A stretch of 64,000 nucleotides of DNA from Homarus americanus (GCF_018991925.1 NW_024756966.1:372001-436000), one strand, 5' to 3'; counted from the stretch's first letter, positions 33,640-45,419 are shown. Numbers and translations: made by a program. Notes: a model not told the origin generated them from the sequence alone.

Positions 33640-34345
33640 TTAACTAATGATTCTCATACGGTGTACACACCTGAGTTGGTAATCGGGTGGCGTACCAGCT
33701 GTTCTCTTGGCTGTGTTTTGCCCAAAATTGTCCGCTCTTATGTAACAGTTGCTTCAAACAAAACAATAATAATGGCCGAGAGTTAATCCTACTGCCGCGA
33801 AAGTTGTTAAACTGAAAAGTAAAAAGTGCATTAATTATTTTCAACAGTTGTTGCCAACTACCGGCTGGCGAGATGAATGTTTTCTTCACCATATTAAGAC
33901 CATAAAGACACGGCCACTTGGCTGCCTCTTCATTAGAGGCTTTGGAAAGCTTAGGCTTGGAGATTAAGTACTGCGTTTTCTTATTCAGTTATGCAAATGA
34001 GCGGCTACTTAAACTGCTAACCCACTTCCCTTTGGTGGCTCAGGTGTGGTTGAAAATTACAACAGAAATTCTCCATTTGCACAGGTAAGACTAACAGCCC
34101 AGGGAGATAACCAATCACAACGGACCTTTCCCTTAAAGGTAACTTACGATTGGTCATTACCACTAACAGCTGGCAAGTTTGGGAGTTAATTGTTCGGACC
34201 AGAGATATGGCTGCATTCAAGAATGGCACTTTAGTCTGTGTGTGTTGTTCCCCGACTTGTAATTAAGCAAGAGTTGAACGAGGTGTTTCAAGCCAGTAAT
34301 TCAGTATATTATAGGCCCGAGTCCTCACATATGCAAATGAGAAGC
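33640..34345. other. high-complexity block with octamer and CCAAT motifs
   Basis: About 700 bp without simple repeats. It carries ATGCAAATGAG twice (33991-34001 and 34331-34341), an inverted CCAAT pair (34111-34115 and 34149-34153) and a recursive-splice-like site at 34084/34085. The minus-strand open frame at 33644-33892 is 82 codons with mixed composition but matches nothing I know. A regulatory module or an old repeat are both possible. Confidence 0.35.
34060..34090 (+). promoter_or_regulatory. recursive-splice-like site AG|GTAAG
   Basis: TTCTCCATTTGCACAG is followed at once by GTAAGA: an acceptor fused to a donor with nothing between. Zero-length exons of this form serve as ratchet points in long insect introns. 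Seen: the motif. Inferred: use in splicing. Confidence 0.3.
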
Positions 34346-34590
34346 AGTATATGGAGAGGGCGAGATGGCGCCCACTAACTTACTTTTTCTCCATTTTTTA
34401 GTTTATTTTCTTTTCTTTTACCGAGAGATTGAGAATCAACACTACTGTAACCTTTTCCGAAGACAGTTGTGTGTAGCATGAGGTGGCTAAAGAGACCCTT
34501 GGGTGTATGAAACTTATAGTTGTAAGTAAACAAACACAAATCTCAAGTTGTCGTCGGTATGAACGTGTGTGATTCCCAGAGCAAAGTTAT

Positions 34591-34618
34591 AGGAGATACT
34601 GCGGCCCGCAGCATCTCC

Positions 34619-34619
<1 letters not shown>
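34591..34619. repeat. 29-bp near-perfect palindrome
   Basis: Arms AGGAGATACTGCGG and CCGCAGCATCTCCT flank one C and pair at 13 of 14 positions. The palindrome abuts a (GT)n tract at 34620. Confidence 0.9.

Positions 34620-34674
<55 letters not shown>
34620..34674. repeat. (GT)n microsatellite
   Basis: Uninterrupted TG, 55 bp. Confidence 0.97.
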
Positions 34675-36070
<1,396 letters not shown>

Positions 36071-36090
36071 CTGCTGCCCCCTGGTGGCCA
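36071..36090 (-). promoter_or_regulatory. near-consensus CTCF binding site
   Basis: On the minus strand it reads TGGCCACCAGGGGGCAGCA, which fits the CTCF core (CCASNAGRKGGC) at all positions. CTCF occurs in arthropods with a similar core motif. It sits in a high-complexity stretch, supporting an insulator or loop anchor, but one motif does not prove binding. Confidence 0.5.
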
Positions 36091-36519
36091 TTTGGGGAAC
36101 CTTGTTCATCATATTCAAGAGGAACTTTTATTTGTGTTCACCACCACGAAAATACCTCAACCGATATCAATCTAATTTGGGAAAACACACGTGTCTCTTG
36201 TGTTGTGTGACGGTTGAGGGTGATTTTGTAGTGTCTAGTTAGTATGTATTAGTGTACAAATTCTCTACAGCGTGTTATCTTTGGCTTCTCCTCTGCCTAT
36301 TTTCTTAAGATTTGAGATGAAGACCAAAGTGGCATCCTGGGGTGAGCTTGTGTTGACTCAGGGGTAGTGTTACATACGCAAGTTCAGGGTGTTGTTACGG
36401 CTGCTAATAAATTAAACCCGGAAATTGTTGTTCGTTGTTGTTGTATTTCATCTGTGTTGATTTTTTTGGGGGGATGCTGCTGTTGTGTTGTGGATGTACT
36501 CTTGCTGGTGTTACTGCTG

Positions 36520-36850
36520 CTACTGAGTACAATTTTTGGTGTTATTGTTAATACTGAGTACCCTTGATGGTGTGACTAGCTACTGAGTACTCCTGCTGAT
36601 GATTTGAGTACTACTTCTGGTGTTACTGTTGCTTCTGAGTACTTTTGCCGGAGTTACTGCTGCTACTGAGTACTCCTACTAGTGTTACTGAGTACTTCTG
36701 GTATTCTTACTCTTAATATTTAGTACTTATTGTGGTGTTAGTGTCTATTTTGTTATCTTTGTTGCTGAGTACTTCTTCTGTTGATATTGAGTACTTCTCC
36801 TATATTAAATGAGGACTTGTACTCGCCCTAATGAGTACTACCACAGTTAT
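36520..36850. repeat. degenerate GAGTACT repeat
   Basis: TACTGAGTAC(T/C) recurs a dozen times, with spacers TCCTGCTGGTGTTACTGCTG of 15-35 bp. Confidence 0.75.
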
Positions 36851-36924
36851 AAGTTACGGCCTCTGTTATTAATGGTTCATTGGCGATAGATATATTGCCA
36901 ACGTTAATAGATTTACTGATTCCA

Positions 36925-37092
36925 TTGATATCGGTAAGTAGCACTGTTAATATCGGTAAGTAGCGCTGTTGATATCGGTAAGTAGCACTGTTAACATCGT
37001 TAAGTAGCGCTGTTGATATCGGTAAGTAGCACTGTTGATATCGGTAAGTAGCACTTGATATCGGTAAGTAGCACTTGATATCGGTATAAATA
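36925..37092. repeat. 23-bp minisatellite carrying GGTAAGT
   Basis: Units of GATATCGGTAAGTAGCACTG plus TTA, six carrying GGTAAGT and one GTTAAGT, the last ones shortened. Each intact unit contains a strong 5' splice-site word and an EcoRV-type GATATC. Confidence 0.93.
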
Positions 37093-37169
37093 TTGATATT
37101 AATTTACTGCTGGTACCTCTATTTTAACAACTGCTTTTAAAATCTATTGCTAGTACTGCTTCAAGAACA

Positions 37170-37425
37170 ACGGCTGTCATCTTTACCTGTGTCATTCCTT
37201 ACCTTACACCTGTCATCTTCACCTGTGTCATTCCTTACCTTAAACCTGCGCCATTCCTTACCTTACACCTGCCATCTTCACCTGTTTCATTCCTTACCCT
37301 ACACCTGTGTCAATCCTTACCTTACACCTGCCATCTTCACCTGCGCCATTCCTTACCTTACACCTGTGCCATTCCTTACCTTACACCTGCCATCTTCACC
37401 TGTGTCTTACCTTACCTTAGAGAAA
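37170..37425. repeat. ACCTGTGTCATTCCTTACCT minisatellite
   Basis: Alternating modules CATTCCTTACCTTACACCTG and CCATCTTCACCTG in seven or so copies; the open frame across it is an artefact. Confidence 0.9.
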
Positions 37426-37743
37426 CATCACCCAGGTTCTGTGCCCCGGCCGCTTCCCTCCGAGACAAAGGTTGGCTCCGTCGCCGCCTTACCTGGGGAT
37501 GGGTGACGCAGAATCAGCCGAGGTTTTCTCAGTTTGCAAACCCGCCGTAAATCATGCGTTAATACGTGTAATTATTGCCCCCACTACCCGGAGTTTCTTC
37601 CCGCTGTAAGTGCCAAGTGCGTGATGCCTCCTACACACTCTTTGACCGTGAGGTGGGTAACAGTGATGTACATACACAGACAACCTCCCCCCCCCACACA
37701 CACACACATAGATATATAGGGAAACATATACGTGCATGTTAAC

Positions 37744-37769
37744 AGAGAGAGAGAGAGAGAGAGAGAGAG
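37744..37769. repeat. (GA)n microsatellite
   Basis: Uninterrupted GA, 26 bp. Confidence 0.95.
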
Positions 37770-37898
37770 TTTCACTAATGTTTTTAACCCCAATTATATA
37801 GGTATTATTTTTTTTCCTATATCATATGTACACTTCAAGCACAGTTGTCATGTCACATATTATCCCTTGGTAGTAATGTATTCCTCTCTATTTTACAG

Positions 37899-37937
37899 GT
37901 ATGTGTTGAGGGCTCCTGTACCTGTATGCACACTCAG
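37899..37937 (+). CDS. possible 39-nt microexon
   Basis: It is preceded by a strong acceptor (TTCCTCTCTATTTTACAG ending at 37898) and followed by CAG|GTAAGA (donor at 37938). The length is a multiple of three. Two frames are open: VCVEGSCTCMHTQ in phase 0, and YVLRAPVPVCTL with one leading base. The segment itself starts GTATGT, so the acceptor could also be a ratchet (AG|GTATGT) site. Splice sites are the best pair I found in the window, but there is no protein match to support it. Confidence 0.3.
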
Positions 37938-39095
37938 GTAAGACATGTGTTACCTGTGTGTTCCTGGGATGTGTTGTTCCTGATTGGTGTTCCTTAACGT
38001 GTTTAGTTGAGGAGGAACCTTTTTTATCCACCTCTGATGTACTTGTTAGATTTATAGGAATTTGATTTTAGTGGTGTTATGTGTCCGTTAATGTAAAACA
38101 AACTTATTCCTCCTTCCGTGTATGAACTTTCCGCCTGGTGACTTGTCTTTTTTATTAAGTTCACCAAGTAATAAAGTGTTTAGCGTTTTTTTTTTTCCAG
38201 CGTCGGGATTATTTACTGGGCGGGATGTACTGTATAGGGTGTGACTGATACTCCTCTTCATTATAACAAACATTTCTCTACTGTCACAACCTAAAACTAC
38301 TTCTTGTGAGCAGAGGACACAAGTGAAATAATTCTGGGTGTTTTAGCAATATTGATGTAAAGTTTTAATATTTTGTGACCCGTCTATAGTGTGTTTGGCT
38401 GTCACTCACTAACCATTATCAACAACATTATCTCAAAAATGAAATAGTATTGGAAATTTGTACTCATAAAGGGCAGAAGCCAGGTGACAGCAGAAGGCCC
38501 AAGAGGAATGGTTAATGGCGCCGGCAGTACAGCTCTTGATGTTTATATTAAGGTGGTGGAACAGAGTACAGTAGCTGCCATTACTGTAATATGAACTCAC
38601 GGAGGTCAGACTCGCCATAACACATCTTACTCTTCCTCGACTCTCCACCCCAGACGCGGCCGGCCAAATACCAGCCAATTATCGCGGCGTTAACTTACCA
38701 CGGGTGCCGAAGAGGTTTGATTCCTTATCTGTGATTGGTACCATTCACGTGAGTTGCGTCCCGCCGCTCGCCACCTCGCCCACTTCTTATTGACTAAGAG
38801 GCTTTATTCTCCGCTACTGGAAACTGCATACTGTACTCGAGGCCAATGTAAACCCTCGTATATATACCCCCACCCGGCCATCATGCCAGGTAAAAAGCTT
38901 ACCATTAGTGGCAGAGGCTCACCGCCGCGCCGCACTCTTACGCGCTTCTCACTTTAAACTCTTTTGAATTTCTCGCTCGTGTGAGGTAAAATTATATCAT
39001 GTACGAATAGAACGATTTTATATTATTTTTGTTTTGTCTATTTAATATCGTTGTGATGTTTAGCGATGTAGAGCTCATCACGGGAGAGTTTTTAT

Positions 39096-39096
<1 letters not shown>
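37938..39096. other. non-coding DNA with a TATA-containing complex block
   Basis: Bases 38600-38960 are free of repeats and contain CGTATATATACCCC (38854-38868) with GCCAATG about 18 bases upstream and a GTGATTGGTACC inverted CCAAT at 38732. This resembles a core promoter, plus strand, but no initiator or following gene is evident. Confidence 0.3.

Positions 39097-39143
<47 letters not shown>
39097..39143. repeat. (CA)n microsatellite
   Basis: Uninterrupted AC, 46 bp. A second short tract lies at 39290-39309. Confidence 0.97.
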
Positions 39144-39145
<2 letters not shown>

Positions 39146-39432
39146 GTACCTTTCGATGGTCAGTATCGGAATATAAGTGATGGCTTCCGGGTGTGGTGAG
39201 TTGGCAAGCGAGCAGAGCGTATGTATCGTTTACAGGTCATTGGCAGTAGGAGCTGTGAACGACCCTGACCATCAGAGAACGGGCCCTACACACACACACA
39301 CACACACACTACTATCTCATTTCATGACATTATATTAACTCTATAATGGTCATCCTAAACACGTCCAGTACTAGTTCATTAAACCTCCAATACTACTTTG
39401 TTAAACCACCTGCGCTACTTCGTTAAAGAAAA

Positions 39433-39452
39433 GACTAACCTAACCTAACCTG
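39433..39452. repeat. short CCTAA array
   Basis: CTAACCTAACCTAACCTG; four units. Confidence 0.8.
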
Positions 39453-39802
39453 TTACAGCTCTCATAAACACGTCTTATACTCGTTCGTTACAGACCTAAG
39501 ATTACAGTACATAACTATTTAGCTGGTCTTCTCAACCCTCCCCCCCCCCTCGTTACAGCTAGCTTATATAGCAACAACCAAGAGATGATACAAACAAGTT
39601 CTCTTCTTGTTCATTAAACGTAGACCATACGGGTATAGTGAAGGTACCTGTCACCTCTCTCCTATACATGTTTTGCACCGCCAGATAGAGAGATTACCAA
39701 GATAGAGCTTGGTGTATCAGGTGACGTTCATTGTTGAGAGGTATGTATCCATGTTAGTAGAGTGAAGGAGTTTATTAGGTAATTATTTGAATATTTTTCC
39801 TG

Positions 39803-39807
39803 TTATT

Positions 39808-39840
<33 letters not shown>

Positions 39841-39844
39841 GTTG

Positions 39845-39899
<55 letters not shown>

Positions 39900-39912
39900 C
39901 ATCATCATCATC
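39803..39912. repeat. (ATT)n microsatellite with ATC end
   Basis: ATT with GTT interruptions at 39830-39850, turning to ATC at 39898-39912. Confidence 0.96.
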
Positions 39913-40384
39913 ATTACAGGTATTATCATTCTCATTTCTCGCATCATGGCACGAGTGAAGGTCTTGTAACATCCTCACACAGTGTACATGACAGCTGGGG
40001 TTGGTAAGTGGCGTCATTAAGACTTGATATTTTTATTTTTTATTTTTTTCCCCTAACATTGTCTTGTAAGGCACCGAGACTTGGGTTGCGTGGCTAATAA
40101 CCCCGTCTGATGAAGCACCAAGAATGTGAGAGTGACACATACAACAGCAGCTGGCGTGGGTGTTGTGATTGTGTGGAGGAGGATATTGTATTTTTGTTCC
40201 TACCCCCTCCAGGTTGTTCGGTAGTCAGGTGTTAAGGAGTGTTACACGTACAGCTCCTTATGTGTTCCGGAGACTTGTGTATAGAACCAACTGGTGGGTT
40301 TTGTTGTTACTTCAACCCTTTGTGTTACTTAAATGTGTTTGCTTACTCGGGTGGTTCTGTTGCTTGTTAAAGAATGGATGGTGT

Positions 40385-40590
40385 TGCTTACTCTTAGCCT
40401 CATGTTCCTTACTCTTTGTCTCATGTTCCTTTTTTTAGTCTTATGTTCCTAACACATAGTTTCGTGTTCCTTACTCTTAGTCTCATGTTCCTTACTCTTA
40501 CTGTAGTCTCATGTTCCTTATTCTTAGTCTCATGTTCCTTACTCTTAGTCTCATGTTCCTTACCCTTAGTCCGGTCTTCCTAACTCTTCA
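40385..40590. repeat. 21-bp minisatellite
   Basis: Eight or nine units of TCTTAGTCTCATGTTCCTTA plus C, with variants. Confidence 0.9.
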
Positions 40591-40939
40591 CCTCTTAATT
40601 ATTCTCTACATTTCTTTCTCCGCACTCTCTCAAGTTTATTTATTCACTGTCTCCACCTGTTCTTGTGGCGCACCTTATGTCTTGAAGGCCAGACAGAGGT
40701 GATGTTTTGTGTTTGATTATTAATGAGTGTCTTAGCAAGTGCATCGACTCAAGTGCACTGATGTCGAGGTACTAAGACAATGCTCGACGTCGATGGTAAG
40801 AAAACACACTTAACTTTTTTTATTTCGAGGTGGAATAGAGAGGAATTGATTATATATCTTTAAGGTATTAATGAATTGTTTTCTTGTTCATATGAGTTCT
40901 TAAGCCCCGTTGCCGCCTCGTTGTGCTGGTGATATACAG

Positions 40940-41025
40940 GTGTTGGTTATTATATTGGGGGAGTCAGTACAGCCGGCAGTCCATCGCCTATTTGCCTGTT
41001 AATTCTCCTCAGGAATCTCATCCAG
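40940..41025 (+). CDS. weak exon-like segment
   Basis: ATATACAG precedes and CAG|GTAAGA follows (donor at 41026). In phase 1 all 28 codons are open (CWLLYWGSQYSRQSIAYLPV...). The acceptor has a poor pyrimidine tract, and a shorter 13-nt version starting after CTCCTCAG is also possible. Chance is a fair explanation. Confidence 0.15.
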
Positions 41026-41134
41026 GTAAGACCAATTAATCAGCGACAAATAAGGGAAGGTGTGGTGGAGTGCTGGGGCCAGGATCGGTCGTCACCTGCC
41101 AGCCAACCCCCTCGCTGCCCCTTTGTTTGCACTC

Positions 41135-41290
41135 CTCCCACACTTACACCTGATTTACACCCTATTAACGCCACATTTACACCTGATGTACACCCTTTTC
41201 ACGCCACACTTTCATTTGATTTACACTCATTTTGTGTCATAGGTTCATATGATGTATGATATTTTTACGTCGTGATTACGCCAGACATTC
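41135..41290. repeat. degenerate 43-bp TTTACACCTGAT repeat
   Basis: Four units containing (A/T)TTTACACCT(G/A)(A/T)T and ACGCCACA(T/C)TT. Confidence 0.75.
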
Positions 41291-41379
41291 TCTTTATTTA
41301 AAGCTCACATATGCCACATTTACATCCTATTTACACCCGGGCCGCAACAGGTGCTCACCTTGTTAAGTTCACCTACACT

Positions 41380-42640
41380 TGATTTACACTGTGTTTGCCG
41401 TCCTCGGTTTCCTATAACGTGTAATGGGATCTCGGCGTGTTTTATGTAGGAAGATCATGCATGGGTGTAAATTGTTCCTGGGATAAAAGACTACCCGAAG
41501 ATCGAGCCAACAGCTTGCATCTGCATTATGCAAATCGAGGTATGCATAGCCAGAGCGTGGCGCATATATGCTTTGGTGCACTCACTGAACAGAACCTCCC
41601 TTTTCATACGAAGGATCCACCTGGGGTTAAGGCACCGGAAAAGCAAGATTATGTGTCTAGATCATTAGCACTGATCCGAGGGAGATTACGGTCTAATCCG
41701 GGAGTTGGGGGTCGGGAGAGACGCCGGAGCTCTCGCTCTAACAAGTTGATGCCGGGGAGATAACAGGCGGCCAGGGGTGGTGTTCTAGTACGCAGTATAA
41801 ACACACTAGTCAAAGGCTCTACTTAGGTCACTTTTAAGGTCCTAGAAAATGGGGGGCGGATAGCGTTACTGGGTTTGCTCTATAATTAGAACCCTCTTAA
41901 TCGGACTCTGCACACTTCAGCTGTTCTGCGCTGGACCGTCCCGAATATTTTAGTGCTTTTGGTGTGTTTCGGTAATTGTTCAGGTATGCCGCGGGTGAGT
42001 TAGGAGCCGGGGAGTGAAGCCAGCCGGTATGCGGGGCCTGGGTATGTGAGAGTACTAGGTAATATAATTTAAAGAATACAATTGCAAATGGAAGTTAGCT
42101 GAATTGTTATGGTCAGTTTGGAAGTGTGTGAAGAACCGCAGGCTAGTTATTCTCAGTTTATGAACGCGTCTTATAAGGGTTAGTTTTTCAGCTGTTGCCC
42201 GGGCATGTGGACTCTATACCTCTGGGACATAGGTGTCATAATAGACATTTCTCTTCTTGCTACACGGTCTTAGCGTAATTTCATTCGTGTGTCAATACGG
42301 TATAAAGCTTCTTACGACGCACTTGAAGCAGCCGCACTCTGAGACGCCACGCGAAAATGACCCCTCTGGAATATCATCATACAGTCCTCATTTGCGAGAG
42401 AAATTCCACTTAAAGCGTAATATTAGAAGGCTTGTGGGTGTAAAATAAGGAAGCATGACGGGTTAAGCCCTTTATGCAAAGCGTCCTGCCATTAAACCTC
42501 ATTGAAACACAAGATTTGTACACATGTAACAGGGATGTAAACAGCGAGGTCTTCCCGGCCCTCAAGTGCCAGACGGGGCCGGGAATTCTTGGAGGAGAGG
42601 GGACTTACCGCTCAAGGTCTGGCTAAAGAGATACCGTCCA
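41380..42640. other. 1.2-kb high-complexity block
   Basis: The longest stretch free of simple repeats in the window. The plus strand is open at 41437-41763 (108 codons, normal amino-acid mix, no Kozak or domain recognised). An octamer-like ATGCAAATCGAG lies at 41528. Candidate for an unknown exon, an ultraconserved regulatory block or an old transposon; I cannot tell which. Confidence 0.35.
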
Positions 42641-42715
42641 GTGTCTTATGAACCTCCTGGCTCTTATGTCTTGATGGCTGATGTTGAGGTCAGAAATTGA
42701 TAGTCTTATTGAGGT

Positions 42716-43525
42716 TAGAATTTGGGTGAGTGTTAGTGTCTGAGGTAAGAGTGTGTTAGTGTCTGAGGTAAGAGTGTGTTAGTGTCTGTGAGGTAAGAGT
42801 GTGTTGGTGTCTGAGGTAAGAGTGTGTTAGTGTCTGTGAGGTAAGAGTGTGTTAGTGTCTGTGAGGTAAGAGTGTGTTAGTGTCTGAGGTAAGAGTGTGT
42901 TGGTGTCTGTGAGGTAGAGTGTGTTGGTGTCTGAGGTAGAGTGTGTTAGTGTCTGGGGAGTGGGGGTGTGTTGGTGTGTGTGGGGTAGGTGTGTTAGTGT
43001 CTGTGAGGGTAGAGTGTGTGTTTAGTGTCTGAGGTAGAGTGTGTTGTGTGTAAGAGTGTGTTGGTGTCTGTGAGGTAGAGTGTGTTGGTGTCTGTGAGGT
43101 AGAGTGTGTTAGTGTCTGAGGTAAGAGTGTGTTAGTGTCTGTGGGAGTAGAGTGGTGTGTTAGTGTCTGAGGTAGAGTGTGTTGGTGTCTGTGAGGTAGA
43201 GAGTGTGTTAGTGTCTGTGAGGTAAGAGTGTGTTTAGTGTCTGGGGTAAAGTGTGTTAGTGTCTGTGAGGTAAGAGAGTGTTAGTGTCTGTGAGGTAGAG
43301 TGTGTTGGTGTCTGTGAGGTAGAGTGTGTGAGTGTCTGTGAGGTAGAGTGTGTTAGTGTCTGTGGGGTAGAGTGTGTTAGTGTCTGAGGTAGAGTGTTAG
43401 TGTCTGTGAGGTAAGAGTGTGTTAGTGTCTGTGAGGTAAGAGTGTGTTAGTGTCAGAGGTAAGAGTGTGTTAGTGTCTGTGAGGTAAGAGTGTGTTAGTG
43501 TCTGTGAGGTAAGAGTGTGTTGGTT
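42716..43525. repeat. about 800-bp minisatellite, unit GTGTTAGTGTCTGTGAGGTAAGA
   Basis: More than 30 units of 19-25 bp: core GTGTTAGTGTCTG(TGAG)GTA(A)GA. Many units carry GAGGTAAGA, a 5' splice-site match; others have lost one A (GAGGTAGAG). Unit length varies by loss of TG or TGAG blocks. Confidence 0.96.
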
Positions 43526-43654
43526 TTCAGTCTGAGTATTTCTGTTGAATTTTTATATATGTTAATATTTTTACGTAGACACAGTTCGAGTCATTCTAAG
43601 TATTTTCGTTCTACTAATTCCTCATATATAAATTGTCTGTTGGTTATTTCCATT

Positions 43655-43845
43655 TCCGGAGAAAGAAGAGGAGAGGGAGGAGGAGGAGGAAAAAGAGGAG
43701 TGGGAGGAAGAGGAGGAAAAAAAGAGTGGATGAGGAGGAAGAAAAAGGGGAGTGGGGGGAATAAGAGAAGTGGCAGGAGGAAGAAGAGGAGGAGTGGGAG
43801 GAAAAAGAAGAGTGGAGGAAGAGGAGGAGGAAGAGAAGAATCAGG
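43655..43845. repeat. GGA/GAA purine tract
   Basis: GAGGAGGAGG and GGAAAAAGA words for 190 bp; Gly/Arg/Lys open frame is an artefact. Confidence 0.92.
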
Positions 43846-44142
43846 TCGCAGGTGTTAGACAGTGTGTATATAGTAATGTGAACTTGTGGGCTTCCTAGTG
43901 TTAGTACAATCAACCAAACTACCTTTACCGTCTGCCACAATTAACACAATTTAATACAAAAAACACCGACTCATTCTTGGCGAGATGATATTAGCTATAT
44001 TTGAAGGTTCCTTAGTGTATACAGGAGCTATTCACATGTTAGTTGTAATTTGACTATGAATATTTAATCCTAGTTTTGGGGATGTTTAGATCCGGGTCAG
44101 GAACGATTTTGGAATAAGTTGAAAATGCTGTTACAGATACCC

Positions 44143-44184
44143 TCCTTCCCCCTTCCCCCTTCCCCCTTCCCCCTTCCCCCTTCC
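44143..44184. repeat. (CCCCCTT)n heptamer
   Basis: Six tandem CCCCCTT units. Confidence 0.93.
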
Positions 44185-44760
44185 ACCCGTAACGCCCTTT
44201 ATCATTTAATTATCGGTAATGTTCAGTTTTTTGTTATTTTCTTGGTGTTTATTTTTAGTACTGAATTTATTGGTTTATCTTATTGTCCTTATCATTTATT
44301 GTTTTGTTCTCTCGTGTATATGTTTTAGTATTTACTTTATTTTCTTATGTTTATTTAGTTTTTCTTTATTATCTCCTCCTTATGGTAGTGATGATCTCGA
44401 CTCCTGGCTCTTGAATACTAAGGACTCGGAAGTAAACTTAATTTGCATAACTTAAAAAAAATGGATTTGTGTGTAGTTAAAGCCAGCAGCTGTCAACATC
44501 TGTGTCCTCGCCTGGCAGTGTGACTCATTATACTGTGACTGATAGAGAGAAAAGTGATATGTTTAGGCGTCTAGCGAGGAATAAGAATGATGGATAATAA
44601 TGGTTGTAGGATTTAATGGTAGTGATGGAAATAGGTGAATAGGAAGGGATATGTGGGAAGATGGATGACAGACAAGTGTATTTATGTATGTTAAGCTATC
44701 CAGTGGGAGTTATTTAAAACCCAGTCTATGGATGATGGATATGTGATTTAGGAAGAGATG
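44185..44760. other. T-rich non-coding DNA
   Basis: TTTATTTT/TTATTGTT words at 44220-44370; no gene. Confidence 0.4.
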
Positions 44761-44769
44761 GATGTATGG

Positions 44770-44925
44770 AGATGGGTGGAAAGATGTATGGATGGATGGA
44801 TGGTAAGTAAATGGGTAAAAAGATGGATGGTTCGGTGGAAAGATGGATGGATGGATGGATGGATGGTAAGTAAATGGGTAAAAAGATGGATGGTTCGGTG
44901 GAAAGATGGATGGATGAATAAAAAT
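44770..44925. repeat. (GGAT)n array with a 63-bp duplication
   Basis: GGATGGATGG runs alternate with GGTAAGTAAATGGGTAAAAAG. The block from 44801 recurs at 44864. Each copy again contains GGTAAGT. Confidence 0.92.
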
Positions 44926-45391
44926 GCATTTGCAAATAATGAATGATTCGGGAATTTAAAATGCAACTCACAAAACAAAACAGTGGTTGAGAGATGTGTG
45001 ATTAATGTTAGGAAGAGTGACTTGGGGGATTGCATACGCGTGAGTGGGGAGAGAGGGGGAGTCAGTGTGAGTGGGGTGGGGAGAGGGAGGAGTCAGTGTG
45101 AGGGAGTGGGGAGAGGAAGGGGAGTCCCTAAGTGTAGGCAAGAGTTGGAGGATGGTGAGGAAGACCGTGTTGGAAGTGGGGTGGACTGGGAGGGAAGTCC
45201 ATGTACGGGTGAGTGGAGAGAGGACCTGTGCCGGTTATTTATGAGTGTGGCTCTGTCTGACACTCATACGTGGGAATATCTGTAGAGTTATTGCCGCTAG
45301 AGTGTGCCTTACCTTACCTTATGCTGTACCTTTGAGTGGTTGTGATCCCCTCCCTCCCTCCCTCTTGCTGTTGATGAAGTGCTCTGTCTCT
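44926..45391. other. G-rich non-coding DNA
   Basis: GTGAGTGGGGAGAGGGGGAG repeats at 45040-45125; a CCTTACCTTA pair at 45306. No gene. Confidence 0.45.
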
Positions 45392-45419
45392 GTCTGTCGG
45401 TCTGTCTGTCTGTCTGTCG

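Noticed and set aside
38854..38900. Core promoter with TATATATA
   Set aside because: No initiator, no following open frame with support; TATATA is common in this AT/TA-rich DNA. Kept only as a note in the region entry.
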